A stretch of DNA of 56,223 nt from Candidatus Aphodovivens avistercoris (GCA_018710945.1 DVIW01000025.1:1-56223), one strand, 5' to 3'. Shown: positions 23,581 through 32,452, numbered from the stretch's first letter. Made by a program: numbers and translations. Notes: generated by a model not told the origin, from the letters alone.

Positions 23581-26096
23581 CGTTCAGGGCTCTCCTCGCC
23601 ATCCGCATCCCGAGATCCGGAGCTCGCCCGCCTGTTCGCCTCGAAGACGGCCTTGCGCTTGAGCTCGGCGATCTCGTCGGGCTTGGTGTTGAACAGGTCG
23701 TAGAGCGCGCCCTTCGGGAAGTCGTCCATGATCGGCACGCGCACGCCGCCCGCGACGAGCAGGCCCTCGCCGGCCTTGATGGAATCGTCTATGTAGCCCG
23801 CCTCGGTGTCGGAGAGGGTGAGCAGGTCCACCCAGCTCTTGCGGTCGAGCGCGGACTGCTTGTGCAGCAGGCAGAAATCCGAGTTCAGGACCATGTTGCG
23901 GGCGGACTCGTGCGTGAGCATGTAGGTCGAGTTCTGCGTGATTCCGGTGCAGATGAGGTTGAACTTGCGCCCCTCGGCCCAGAACTTGGAGAAGTATTCG
24001 ATGATGGCGGGATGCCCGAAGAGGCTCTGCACCTCGTCGATGTAGAGCCAGGTGGTGACGCCCCGCTCGAAGTTCTCGTACATGCGGTTTCGCACCGCCT
24101 CGAGCGCGGTGAGCATGCCGAAGACGCGCATGTTGCTGGAGAGGTCGTGCAGATCGACGTTGGTGACGCGGTTCTTGAACGCCACGTTGCTCTGGCGGTT
24201 GAAGAACGAGAGCGCCCCCTTCACGAAGCGCTCGTAGCGAAGCGCGATGTCGCGCGCCTCCCGTTCGGGCTGCTCGACGAGCACGCGGTAGAAGTCCTCG
24301 AGGGTCGGGATGCGGTCTCCCGCCTGGGCGTAGGCGGCCTCGACGCAGCGCGTGATGATGGACTTGTCCGCTTCGGGGAGCCCCTCTGCGCCCTCCGCCA
24401 TCATGGCGGAGGAGAGGGCCAGGAACGCGTCGATCTTGAAGGCCATCTGGGCGGCGTCCGCCTTGCCTTCGACGTCCGTGAGGTCGAAGGGGTTCATGGA
24501 CGTGTCCGAGTCGGGCGCGAGGCGGATGTTCTGGCCATTGCAGCTTCCGACGAGGGTGGAGTACTCGCCGGCGGGGTCGAAGATGACGACCTCGTCTTCG
24601 GGGAAGGCGAGCACCGTGTTCAGGATCTCGCGCTTGACGCTGAACGACTTGCCCGAGCCGGGCTTGCCGCAGACGAACCCCATGGGGCTCGCGAGCCGTT
24701 TGCGGTTGCAGATGACGAGGTTGCCCGACTGCTTGGACTGGCCGTAGTAGCCGCCGCCTTCCTGGTTGAGCTCCTGGGAGGCGAAGGGCATCTGCATCGC
24801 GATCTGGCCTGTGGTGAGGTGCCTGGAGACGTTCACGTGGTTGCGCCCCAAGGGGAGCATGGAGTTGAGCGCGTGCTTCTGGCGGTAGTCGAGCCCGACG
24901 ATCCCGAGGGAGTTCCCCTGGGCCACGGAGACCACCTGCTCCACCTGGCGGTCGAGCTCCTCCAGGCTGTCGGCGTAGGTGTAGACGAGCCCGGTGTAGA
25001 CGAAGAGGCGCTCGTTCTTGTTGCGCAGGAAGTCGAGCAGCTCCTCCGCCTCCTCCTTCGAGTAGCGCAGCTCGGGCGGGAGGATCGAGTAGTCGTAGCC
25101 CTTCTTCACCGCCGCCATCTGCTCGTCGATGATCTCCTTGTCCATCCAGTCGAGCTGGCGCTTCACCATCGCGAGCGCGTCGCTTTGCGCGATGGGCTGG
25201 ATGTGCAGCGTCACGACGAGCGGGATGGGCAGGTCGATGATGTTCGCGAGGTAGTAGTCCTCGAGCATGCTCCCGAAGTCGCGTATGGCGAGCACGCTCC
25301 CGAACACCCCGTCGGACTCGAAGCAGTCCGCCCGTCCCTCGGGCGCGAAGTCCATGAGGTTCGGGGCGATGAGGTTCTTCGTGCGCAGGCCGCGGAACTG
25401 GGACAGTTTGTCCCAGCTGAACTCGAAGCGCTTCTTAGGTCGGACGATGGCGTCCATCGCGCGCAGGCGCTCCTCGCCGTCGATCGGGCGCGCGTCGCAC
25501 CGGATGCGCGCGAGCGTCTGGCACACGTCCGCGCGGATGCGGGCGAGCTTCGGCGTCGCCGCATCGACGTCGTCGGCGCCGACCATGTAGGTGAGGTAGC
25601 GGTGGCGCTCGAGGTTGGACACGCCCTCGCGCAGCTTGTCGTTGAGGATCCGGTTGTACTCGTCCACGAGCCCGTCGTCGACGTCGGCGACATGGCGGAA
25701 GAAGCGCTTGGACCCGATCACGTCGGCGGGGATGGGCGTGTTGGCGATCGAGAGCTGCACCGAGGCGTCCGCGTTGAAGTAGTTGTAGAGGCTTGAGAGG
25801 ACGGAGAAGATGTTCTCCTGGGCGTCCCTTCGCGCCGATTGGTAGCTGATGTCGGAGAACTCGACCGTCTGGCTGAAGAGCCCTTCCTCCACCTGGGCGA
25901 TGCCGTTTTTGTACATGGCGTCGTATCCGATGTAGTCGAGCTGGCGCTTCGCGGAGTTGCGGGCCTTGGACGTGCGCCTGGTCTTCTCCTCGCGGGCCTT
26001 CGCCTCGGCGCCCGTCGCCTTCCTGCCGCCGAGAAGGAGCCCCATGAGGCTCGACTTCCTGGCGGGCGCCTTTTTCCTAGAGCTGTTCTGGGCCAT
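23577..26096 (-). CDS. virB4: VirB4-family T4SS ATPase
   Basis: An 839-residue ATPase. The Walker A motif is GKPGSGKSFSVKRE near 475, the following strand is VVIFDPAGEYSTLVG and Walker B is WLYIDEVQSLFG near 682. The N-terminal domain matches the CagE/TrbE/VirB type. It powers assembly of the channel and transfer. Its start lies inside the end of the PrgI gene (20-bp overlap). A 17-bp palindrome (25399-25415) lies within the coding sequence. Confidence 0.95.
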   Translation of the reverse strand: MAQNSSRKKAPARKSSLMGLLLGGRKATGAEAKAREEKTRRTSKARNSAKRQLDYIGYDAMYKNGIAQVEEGLFSQTVEFSDISYQSARRDAQENIFSVLSSLYNYFNADASVQLSIANTPIPADVIGSKRFFRHVADVDDGLVDEYNRILNDKLREGVSNLERHRYLTYMVGADDVDAATPKLARIRADVCQTLARIRCDARPIDGEERLRAMDAIVRPKKRFEFSWDKLSQFRGLRTKNLIAPNLMDFAPEGRADCFESDGVFGSVLAIRDFGSMLEDYYLANIIDLPIPLVVTLHIQPIAQSDALAMVKRQLDWMDKEIIDEQMAAVKKGYDYSILPPELRYSKEEAEELLDFLRNKNERLFVYTGLVYTYADSLEELDRQVEQVVSVAQGNSLGIVGLDYRQKHALNSMLPLGRNHVNVSRHLTTGQIAMQMPFASQELNQEGGGYYGQSKQSGNLVICNRKRLASPMGFVCGKPGSGKSFSVKREILNTVLAFPEDEVVIFDPAGEYSTLVGSCNGQNIRLAPDSDTSMNPFDLTDVEGKADAAQMAFKIDAFLALSSAMMAEGAEGLPEADKSIITRCVEAAYAQAGDRIPTLEDFYRVLVEQPEREARDIALRYERFVKGALSFFNRQSNVAFKNRVTNVDLHDLSSNMRVFGMLTALEAVRNRMYENFERGVTTWLYIDEVQSLFGHPAIIEYFSKFWAEGRKFNLICTGITQNSTYMLTHESARNMVLNSDFCLLHKQSALDRKSWVDLLTLSDTEAGYIDDSIKAGEGLLVAGGVRVPIMDDFPKGALYDLFNTKPDEIAELKRKAVFEANRRASSGSRDADGEESPER
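25399..25415. repeat. 17-bp palindrome TGGGACA-N3-TGTCCCA, copy 1
   Basis: Perfect 7-bp arms with centre GTT, inside the virB4 coding sequence (WDKLS). The same arms occur at 29268 and 31265. Confidence 0.6.
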
Positions 26097-26493
26097 TGAC
26101 CTCGGCCCCCTTCCTCTTGGCCCTGCGGCGCGCCTTGCGGGAGGGCTTTCCTGCGACGGGGCCCGTGCATGTGCAGCCGGCGAGCGCGTCGCCGGTGTCG
26201 TAGAGCATCGTCTGGCTGTTCATGGAGTGCTCCCAGAGAAGGGGGAGGAACTCCTCCAGCTTCATCCCGAAGGGTCGCCAGAACCCGGCAAGCCAGAACG
26301 GCAGCGCCGCGGCCATGACGGGCAGGGTCGCGTTGCCGACCTCGATTCCGAGCCCGAAGTAGACGATCGCCGCCGCCGCGATGGCGGACGCGAAGCCGAG
26401 GGACACGCACGCGAGCGTGCGCAGGCTCATCTTGCCGACGATCTTCTCCTGGTACTCGCCGATGTCCTTTTGAATCGGTATCTGCAGTGACAT
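26077..26493 (-). CDS. PrgI-family T4SS membrane protein
   Basis: A 138-residue protein. The ATG at 26493 has TAGGTGG upstream and begins at SLQIPIQKDIGEYQEK, matching the start of PrgI-family proteins; an in-frame start 9 nt further up is less likely. Two TM helices (about 25-75: LACVSLGFASAIAAAAIVYF and ATLPVMAAALPFWLAGFW) precede a C-terminal cytoplasmic tail that is basic (KPSRKARRRAKRK). PrgI is a VirB3-like partner of VirB4, consistent with the overlapping genes. Confidence 0.88.
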   Translation of the reverse strand: MSLQIPIQKDIGEYQEKIVGKMSLRTLACVSLGFASAIAAAAIVYFGLGIEVGNATLPVMAAALPFWLAGFWRPFGMKLEEFLPLLWEHSMNSQTMLYDTGDALAGCTCTGPVAGKPSRKARRRAKRKGAEVNGPEQL

Positions 26494-26502
26494 GCCGACC
26501 AC

Positions 26503-26721
26503 CTACGCTGGGAGCCAGGATGTGTCGAGCATGCCGAAGTAGACGGCGGCCGCGATGATGATCGCGCCGCCCGCGATGGTCGAGATGGCGCTCGCGATCT
26601 GGGAGCCTCCCTGCTGCTCGCGGATGGCGAGGCCGAGCGAGACCGCGCCCCACACGACGAGGAACCCGCCGAGGAACGTAACGCAGCCCGATACGAGCGT
26701 GATTATCTGGGTTAGCATCAT
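26503..26721 (-). CDS. Maff2-like small membrane protein of the T4SS
   Basis: A 72-residue protein with two membrane segments (VSGCVTFLGGFLVVWGAVSL and STIAGGAIIIAAAVYFGM). AAAGGA lies 5 nt before the first ATG (26721); a second ATG follows directly. The VWGAVSL...GGSQIASAI pattern and the place between VirD4 and PrgI match Maff2-type proteins, which may act like a VirB2 pilin. It is separated from virD4 by a 143-bp gap with a strong hairpin. Confidence 0.8.
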   Translation of the reverse strand: MMLTQIITLVSGCVTFLGGFLVVWGAVSLGLAIREQQGGSQIASAISTIAGGAIIIAAAVYFGMLDTSWLPA

Positions 26722-26794
26722 GGTTTCCTTTCTTCTTCTCGCCGCGATCGCGGCGATGTGTCCCGATCGATCCCGAGAGGCGCATGCGGGCGGC

Positions 26795-26825
26795 GGCCCC
26801 ATGCGCAGTTGCCCGCGCATGGGCC
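26795..26825. terminator. Hairpin between virD4 and the Maff2-like gene
   Basis: GGCCCCATGCGC / GCGCATGGGCC with one bulged C. There is no T run, so it may be an attenuator or mRNA-stability element within the operon rather than a full stop. Confidence 0.45.
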
Positions 26826-26864
26826 GGGTCTCCGGGCGCCGCCGCCCCTAGGCTCTTCTTTCCC

Positions 26865-28700
26865 TCATGCCTCCTCCTTTTGACGGGTCCGATAGGACGC
26901 GAAGCCGAACCGCTCGGCGTGCCTTGCCCCTGGACGGCCGGGATCGATATGCCTGTAACGGGGATGCCGCTCGAGCGGGTACTTCTTGTCCTTGAACGGG
27001 AAGGCTCCCGTGATGAGCACGATCGCCTCGTCCCTGGGGAGCCTTCCGACCTCGGACGGTTGGATGAGGTCGCGCTCCTGCCTGTTGTAGTTGCGGGTCC
27101 GGCTCGAGTTGGAGCCGCGGGAGTCGTTGAAGGTGATCGTGGAGACGGTCTGCTTTCCGACTGCCTCCGAGATCTCCTTGTTGGTCTCGCCCGACTTTCC
27201 GCCGAGGAAGAGCGTCGTGTCGCAGCAGTCCTGGATGGTCTGCGCGTCGTCCTTGTAGCGGCTCTTGAGCTGGGCGAGGGACTGCAGGATGATCGAGCAG
27301 GATATGTTGCGGCTGCGCACGACCGCGATGGTCCGCTCGAAGTCCGGGACGTGGCCGATGTTGGCGAACTCGTCCAGGATGAAGTGGACGTGCGTGGGGA
27401 GATGGCCCGCATGCCGCCTCAGCGCGACGTTGCAGAGCACGTCGAGCGTCTGCCACATGAGGATCGCGAAGAGGAAGTCGAAGGTCGAGTTGGTGTCCGG
27501 CATGCTCGCGAAGACGACCGTCCTCTTGCCCTCCTCGCCGAGCTTGTCGAGGCCCATCTCGTCGCGCTCGAGGAGCTTCGAGACCTCCTTGATGGACAGG
27601 GGCTTCAGGCGCACGTTGCAGCTGATGATGATCGACTTGAGCGTCTTGCCTGCGGCGGTCTTGAACGCCTTGTAGTTCGACAGCGAGAAGTCGTCCTCGG
27701 GCGGCACCGGCTCGCCGGTCCTCACCCACGTAAACCCTCCGGCACCGCTCGAGAACGCCCTGCTCTCGAAGTCCTCCTCGGCTGCCTCGCCGGTCTTCAC
27801 GAGCTTCTTTCCCGTCTCGAGCTCGGCGAAGAGGATGTCGAGCGGGCTCATGTACGATTCGTCCTCCTCCTTCGCCTCCGCGAGCCCGAGCAGGACGAGC
27901 AGCCCGGGGAGGTTGCGGTCCTCCTCGGGGCAGTGCGCGAGCAGGTAGGAGACGAGCGCGGTGTAGAGCAGGCGCTCCGCGTTCTCCCAGAACGGGTCTC
28001 CGGCATGATCCTTGTCGCCTGTGGTGTTCTTGATGAGGCATTCGACGAAGGTGAGGACGTCGGCCTCGCTCCTCACGTAGCGAAGCGGGTTGTAGCGGTT
28101 CGATTCGGCGAAGTCGATGGTGTTGAAGGAGCGGATCTCGTATCCCGCCTCCGCGAAGAGATGCCCCGTCTCGCCGATGAGGGTCCCCTTGGGGTCCGTC
28201 ACGAAGTAGCTGGAGTTGAGCTGCATGAGGTTGGGCTTCACGTAGTAGCGCGTCTTGCCGGAGCCCGAGCCGCCCACGACCACGACGTTGTGGTTGCGGT
28301 CGGTCTTGAGGTCGAACCTCCCGCGGTCGAGCGCCAGCCGCGCCCCTTTCGTGAGGATGATGTTGTTGTCGGGCGCTTTCGCGTCCCCGAACGCCCTCAT
28401 CTCGGCCCTGGTCGCCCAGCGGGCGCTGCCGTGCTCCTCGCCGTTCCTGGTCTCCTTGGCCGTCAGGCGGTACGACCAGGCGATCCACACCGCGCAGACG
28501 AGCAGGACGCCGACGCAGATTCCCGCCGGCTCTCCGGTGAAACCGCCGCCTTTCGCGACGAAGCCCGGCAGCGTGACGGCGGCGGTCGCCAGGTTCGTGA
28601 TCGGCTCTCCTGGAAGCGACGTCAGGTTCGACACATAAAGGTTCCCGGCCGCGAACGCGATCGGCGTCGCCATCAGGGCCGCGATAAGGGAAGGACTCAT
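26865..28700 (-). CDS. virD4: VirD4/TraG-type coupling protein
   Basis: A 611-residue ATPase that hands the relaxase-DNA complex to the channel. N-terminal TM segments (about 1-22 and 62-80) anchor it. Walker A is GGSGSGKTRYYVKPN near 143, then TDPKGTLIGETG, and Walker B is HFILDEFANIGHVPDFE near 435. The start overlaps the stop of the PcfB-like gene (ATGA). Length and motif order are normal for Gram-positive coupling proteins. Confidence 0.95.
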   Translation of the reverse strand: MSPSLIAALMATPIAFAAGNLYVSNLTSLPGEPITNLATAAVTLPGFVAKGGGFTGEPAGICVGVLLVCAVWIAWSYRLTAKETRNGEEHGSARWATRAEMRAFGDAKAPDNNIILTKGARLALDRGRFDLKTDRNHNVVVVGGSGSGKTRYYVKPNLMQLNSSYFVTDPKGTLIGETGHLFAEAGYEIRSFNTIDFAESNRYNPLRYVRSEADVLTFVECLIKNTTGDKDHAGDPFWENAERLLYTALVSYLLAHCPEEDRNLPGLLVLLGLAEAKEEDESYMSPLDILFAELETGKKLVKTGEAAEEDFESRAFSSGAGGFTWVRTGEPVPPEDDFSLSNYKAFKTAAGKTLKSIIISCNVRLKPLSIKEVSKLLERDEMGLDKLGEEGKRTVVFASMPDTNSTFDFLFAILMWQTLDVLCNVALRRHAGHLPTHVHFILDEFANIGHVPDFERTIAVVRSRNISCSIILQSLAQLKSRYKDDAQTIQDCCDTTLFLGGKSGETNKEISEAVGKQTVSTITFNDSRGSNSSRTRNYNRQERDLIQPSEVGRLPRDEAIVLITGAFPFKDKKYPLERHPRYRHIDPGRPGARHAERFGFASYRTRQKEEA

Positions 28701-29245
28701 TTGGACCTCACCGCCGCGATCTCGACCTCATGGGCCTTGCCGCGCGCCGCCTCCATCGCCTTCGCGCTCTCGCGGGCGGATGCCGCGCGCTCCTCGAGCG
28801 GCTGGGCGTCCCTTATCTGCTCGCGGGTCTTTCCGCGCGCCTCGAGCGCCCTGTCGAGGGCGATGTCCGCCTGCTTCTCCAGGTCGCCGAACGTGCGGGA
28901 GACGCTAGGGGCGTCCTCCACCTTGAAGAGAAGGTGCTCCTTTCCCTTTTCCTCGAAGAAGGCGTGCTCGATGCCCTCGCCCGAGAGCTTCCCGTCGATG
29001 ATCTCCTTGATGCTCCGGTATTCGGGGAGGGATGCGAACTGCTCCATGCTGAGCTTCGCCCACTCGGAAGGCTGCTCCGCGGCATCCTCCGGGCCCTTTC
29101 CCCCTATCTCCCCGCGGGCGTTTCGCAATGCGTTCTTCAGCTTCTCGGCGCTCGCGAGCATCGCCTGCTCGCTTGCGTCCTGGCCGATCCTCAGCACCCA
29201 GTCGAACAGCTTCTCGCCGCTCTCGTCCCCGAAATCAGTGGCCAT
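28697..29245 (-). CDS. PcfB-like (DUF3801-type) conjugation protein
   Basis: A 182-residue soluble protein with GGAGGT before the ATG at 29245; an in-frame extension to 29305 would read through the palindrome at 29268. It is mostly helical, with a region FKVEDAPSVSRTFGDLEKQADIAL. Its place just before virD4 with an ATGA overlap, and its size, match PcfB/DUF3801 proteins, which are accessory factors of relaxosome recruitment. The family assignment is from context and pattern, not from a decisive motif. Confidence 0.72.
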   Translation of the reverse strand: MATDFGDESGEKLFDWVLRIGQDASEQAMLASAEKLKNALRNARGEIGGKGPEDAAEQPSEWAKLSMEQFASLPEYRSIKEIIDGKLSGEGIEHAFFEEKGKEHLLFKVEDAPSVSRTFGDLEKQADIALDRALEARGKTREQIRDAQPLEERAASARESAKAMEAARGKAHEVEIAAVRSK

Positions 29246-29267
29246 CGGTTCTACCTCCGTTTCTCGC

Positions 29268-29284
29268 TGGGACAATCTGTCCCA
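29268..29284. repeat. 17-bp palindrome TGGGACA-N3-TGTCCCA, copy 2
   Basis: Perfect arms with centre ATC, 23 bp upstream of the PcfB-like start, a position suitable for transcriptional or translational control of the virD4 gene set. Confidence 0.65.
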
Positions 29285-29329
29285 CTTCGCAAAACGACAA
29301 AGCACGCTCCAGCGGCATCGGATGCCTTG

Positions 29330-30178
29330 CTAGGAACGTGCTTTGCCGTTTCTTCCCGTTGCGGTTGAAGGGGGGTTGATCGCCGACGACGATTCGCGGG
29401 CTTCCGACGAAGCGTCTCTGAGGCTCCTGAGCCTGCTTCTCGCCGCCTCCGACCTCGATCTTCCATCGCTTTCCCGCGACCCCTCGATCAGGGAGGACAA
29501 TGCATCGCGGGCTCTGCCCGAAGCGGAGACGATGCTGTCGCATGCCCCGTCATGGAACACGAGGGCGCGGGAGGCGCGGTCGGATATCTCGAGCATCGCG
29601 CCGTCGAAGCTCGGGCGCTCGTATGCCTTCACCGCGTAGTCGCCGCAACGGCTCTCGAGGATCTTGCATTCAACCTGATCGCCCGCCCAGTTCTCGGCGC
29701 GGGCAGTCATGAGGCTCCAGGGCTCGTCGAGCATGGGAAGCCTGTATTCGAGCCTCTCGCATTCGCTCGCGGAAGCCGCGCTCATGCCCACGATGAGGTC
29801 GCTGAAGCCGTGCCGGTCCCGGCTCAGGCCGCCGAACGAGCAGTTCTCGAACGCCAGCCAATCGCCGGGCCCGCCCTCGTCGCCGATCTTCTTGAGGGTC
29901 CACCACTCGTCGCCGCCGTCGACCTGCTGGACGAAGGCCAGATCGCGGTAGACCACGCCCTGCCGTATCGCCCAGTTTCCGCGCCGGAAAAAAGAGCGAA
30001 GCTCCTCCATCGAGGATGCTTCGCGGATATCGTAAGGGTAGTCTTCGAGGTAGGGGTCGTCTTGCCAGGCGTATCCGCCGGCTCTCAGCCAGCCGTTCTC
30101 CTGGCATTTCGCCGCCAAGGATTCCTGGATGGATGCGTCGGCCCGATCGGCCCCGATATGCGTCGCAGCGTGCGCCAA
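29330..30178 (-). CDS. Unknown element protein
   Basis: A 282-residue protein with a probable TTG start, preceded by GGGGGCGAGG. The central part is strand-rich with many aromatic residues (NWAIRQGVVYRDLAFVQQVDGGDEWWTLKK, DWLAFENCSFGG). The C-terminal 80 residues are rich in S, R, A and E and look disordered. I do not recognise a family. It lies between the dnaC-like gene and the PcfB-like gene. Confidence 0.65.
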   Translation of the reverse strand: MAHAATHIGADRADASIQESLAAKCQENGWLRAGGYAWQDDPYLEDYPYDIREASSMEELRSFFRRGNWAIRQGVVYRDLAFVQQVDGGDEWWTLKKIGDEGGPGDWLAFENCSFGGLSRDRHGFSDLIVGMSAASASECERLEYRLPMLDEPWSLMTARAENWAGDQVECKILESRCGDYAVKAYERPSFDGAMLEISDRASRALVFHDGACDSIVSASGRARDALSSLIEGSRESDGRSRSEAARSRLRSLRDASSEARESSSAINPPSTATGRNGKARS

Positions 30179-30298
30179 CGACCTCGCCCCCTTTCGCTGC
30201 CCCCCGGACCGGCGTCGTCGGCATCGGCGGGAGGACGGTTCGCGCCCATTGAACCATCGGGCGGGAGCGGTCGAGGTGGGCGGACTGTTCGCTCGGTT

Positions 30299-31132
30299 CT
30301 ATTCGGTTCCGCTGGTCGCTCGGCCTCCCGGATACCCTCCGGGAAGGCTCCTGAAGTCGACGTCGGGACGTTCGATGCGCGTGCAGGTCTCCTTCAGGCG
30401 GGACAGGATGGCGGTCGCCGGATCGCCGAACCCCTGCCGGCTCATTCGCCTCCCGAGGTTCGGGGGGTCGTATTCGCTCGTGACGATCGTCGAGCGCATC
30501 TCCCCGTACCTCGCGTTCAGGATCTGGAACAGGGTGCGGACAGCCCAGTCCCCCGCGCTCTCCTTGCCCATGTCGTCGATGACGAGGAGGTCGCATTCGA
30601 CGTACCTCCTCACGACGTCGAGGGTTGGGCTCGAGTCGTCGAACGTCCGCTGGATCTCCCCGAGCATGTCTATCGCCGTGGTGACGAGCACGCGCTTCTT
30701 CGCGTCGAAGAGCCTGCGCGCCAGCGCGCAGGCAAGGGACGTCTTTCCCGATCCGCACGTGCCTTGGATGTAGAGCCCGCTGCCGGGACGGGAGTCGAAG
30801 TCGGCGAGGAACATGGCGGCCTCGTTGCTGTCGATGACCGCGTTCTGGTAGCGCGGAGGTATGCCGACCGCGCGGAGCTTCTCCGCGTAGCGCCGGTCTT
30901 TCTCGGCGGCCCTCCTGGCCTCCTCCTCTTCCTTCGCCGCCCTCTCCTGGTCGCAACCGCACCCTCCGCTGATCCAGACGACCTTTCCGGCGATCAGAAG
31001 GGCGAAAGGGGCCTTCTGCCTCCCGCAATGCAGGCATCGGACCTCGGGAGGGGGAGGGTACTCCATCCCCATTTCGGCAAGCTGCGCTTCGGTGAAGCGG
31101 CTTGGCTCAGAAGCTGTATCTGTCGAAGCCAT
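30299..31132 (-). CDS. DnaC/IstB-like helicase loader
   Basis: A 277-residue AAA+ protein. The N-terminus carries four cysteines (C33 and C36 in RCLHCG, C58 and C60 in GCGC) that may bind zinc. Walker A is GTCGSGKT at 124-131 and Walker B is LLVIDDMGKE. It should load the replicative helicase at an element origin together with the winged-helix protein at 31107, whose end overlaps it by 26 bp. Such a pair supports autonomous replication of the excised element. Confidence 0.9.
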   Translation of the reverse strand: MASTDTASEPSRFTEAQLAEMGMEYPPPPEVRCLHCGRQKAPFALLIAGKVVWISGGCGCDQERAAKEEEEARRAAEKDRRYAEKLRAVGIPPRYQNAVIDSNEAAMFLADFDSRPGSGLYIQGTCGSGKTSLACALARRLFDAKKRVLVTTAIDMLGEIQRTFDDSSPTLDVVRRYVECDLLVIDDMGKESAGDWAVRTLFQILNARYGEMRSTIVTSEYDPPNLGRRMSRQGFGDPATAILSRLKETCTRIERPDVDFRSLPGGYPGGRATSGTE

Positions 31133-31583
31133 CCTCGGCTTTCCTCTCCCTGGGGTTTTTCATCTCTATACTCTCTGGCGGAACTCGGTTCGGAGGGCGT
31201 CGTCGTGGCCGTTCGGGCAGGGGGCGCGGCCCCTCGGAACTTTGTTCGGCGAAGTCCGTTCCGGTGGGACAGATTGTCCCACCAGCGCCCTTGAGCGGGT
31301 TCACGGCGCGGAAGACCTTGGTCGAGCGCCCGTTTCGCAGGCGATGCGAGCCGACCTCGACGACCAGCCCCTTCTCCCTGAGGATTCTGAGGGCCTTGCC
31401 GATCGCCCTCTCGCTCACGCCGAGGCTCTCGGCCATGGACCTCTGGGATTCGTAGCAGCCCGCGCCCCCTCCGACCGTGAAGCCGTATATCCTTGCGTAC
31501 AGCAGCAGGGGGACCCCTTGCAGCTTCAACTGCTTTATCATGAACCTCCGGATCACGATGAAGCCTTCCTCGCCGCCCGCCAT
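31107..31583 (-). CDS. Winged-helix replication initiator-like protein
   Basis: A 158-residue protein starting at the ATG after TAAGGGCGAGG. The N-terminal winged helix (FIVIRRFMIKQLKLQGVPLL, YESQRSMAESLGVSERAIGK, LREKGLVVEV) resembles the DNA-binding domain of phage replisome organisers and RepA_N-type initiators. The rest is a proline- and arginine-rich tail. It overlaps the dnaC-like gene, the usual arrangement for an initiator with its loader. The initiator function is inferred. Confidence 0.75.
   Translation of the reverse strand: MAGGEEGFIVIRRFMIKQLKLQGVPLLLYARIYGFTVGGGAGCYESQRSMAESLGVSERAIGKALRILREKGLVVEVGSHRLRNGRSTKVFRAVNPLKGAGGTICPTGTDFAEQSSEGPRPLPERPRRRPPNRVPPESIEMKNPRERKAEDGFDRYSF
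31265..31281. repeat. 17-bp palindrome TGGGACA-N3-TGTCCCA, copy 3
   Basis: Perfect arms with centre GAT, the exact reverse complement of copy 2, inside the winged-helix gene. It lies on the upstream side of the dnaC-like gene. Confidence 0.65.
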
Positions 31584-31597
31584 GGCCAGCCTCGCCC

Positions 31598-31888
31598 TTA
31601 TCTCTCGGGGCTTCCGAGCAGAGGAGCGTTGCGCTCCACCCACTCGTTCAGCTCCCGCCTCGTGACGAGGTAGCCCCTCGTCCTGAACCTGAGCTGGCGG
31701 GCGGGCAGCGGGTCCTCGGGCAGCTTGATCAGCTTGTACGCCAGATGCTTGTTGATGTGGAGCATCTCGGCGACCTCTTCTATCGTGTAGATGTCCTTCT
31801 CGGTGCAGATGAGCTTGATCTCCGCGACCTGCCTTCTCCCGGCGCCTTCCTCTTTGGCCTTTATCTTCTTCACTCCAGCGTCCGACAT
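31598..31888 (-). CDS. Excisionase-like HTH protein (helix_turn_helix_17 type)
   Basis: A 96-residue protein; AAAGGAG lies 7 nt before the ATG at 31888. The core TEKDIYTIEEVAEMLHINKHLAYKLIK and RFRTRGYLVTRRELNEWVERN is the MerR-like HTH used by excisionases and small regulators. It is the first gene of the replication/transfer operon, with the initiator 14 bp downstream. It may regulate that operon or aid excision. Confidence 0.85.
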   Translation of the reverse strand: MSDAGVKKIKAKEEGAGRRQVAEIKLICTEKDIYTIEEVAEMLHINKHLAYKLIKLPEDPLPARQLRFRTRGYLVTRRELNEWVERNAPLLGSPER

Positions 31889-32021
31889 GCACGCACTCCT
31901 TTCCGACACGCTTCTGCTGAAGCGAACGCGACCGTATGGGCATGCGCGCATTCAACGGCGGAAGGCGGCTGAACGGGCGAGGGCAGCAGTCGCGGATCCT
32001 GTAAAACGCTAAGACGTTCGC

Positions 32022-32339
32022 TTAAGCAAGCAAGCCGTCCTTGATGCACCGGTCGAGCGTCTCCCTGCAGATCAGGATTCGCCCCCTTACGCGGTGGGAC
32101 GGTAGCTTGCCCTCCCTGACGAGCCTGTACATGGTCGTGCGCGAGACGTGCACGTAGTCGCACGCCGCCTGTACAGAGAGCCACTCCTCGCCCGCGGGCC
32201 CTTTGGAACCCGCCTCGCGGCGCGGCTCGGCATCGGCGGGGGACGGCTCCTCGGCGGCCCGGAGTCGCGCCATGACGCCGAGCATCTCGGCAAGCAGATC
32301 CTGCCGATCGTTGGTGCTGCCGGTCTTTCTTGTCTCCAT
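32022..32339 (-). CDS. Second excisionase-family HTH protein
   Basis: A 105-residue protein. Its C-terminal half (EEWLSVQAACDYVHVSRTTMYRLVREGKLPSHRVRGRIL) is the classic excisionase-type HTH. It lies closest to the attachment region with its repeats, so it is the better candidate for an Xis. The start is uncertain, because the sequence before ATG 32339 (GAGCAGGC) is a poor ribosome site. No integrase is adjacent. Confidence 0.8.
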   Translation of the reverse strand: METRKTGSTNDRQDLLAEMLGVMARLRAAEEPSPADAEPRREAGSKGPAGEEWLSVQAACDYVHVSRTTMYRLVREGKLPSHRVRGRILICRETLDRCIKDGLLA

Positions 32340-32452
32340 GCCTGCTCATTTCTCTGTCTTCGTGCTTTCCGAAAAGAGACATCTCCTAATCGATGCCTGG
32401 CTAGATTATTGGGAATGGGCAGGTGAGCGGCAAACGAGAGGGGCGTTTTTCA

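Noticed and set aside
23559..29333. Long rightward frames opposite virB4 and virD4
   Set aside because: Shadow frames of GC-rich DNA; the leftward genes have all conserved motifs.
31870..32382. Alternative frame overlapping the Xis-like gene, with AGGAG touching its ATG
   Set aside because: The ribosome site has no spacing from the ATG and the product is Arg-rich without a fold; the other frame encodes a clear HTH.
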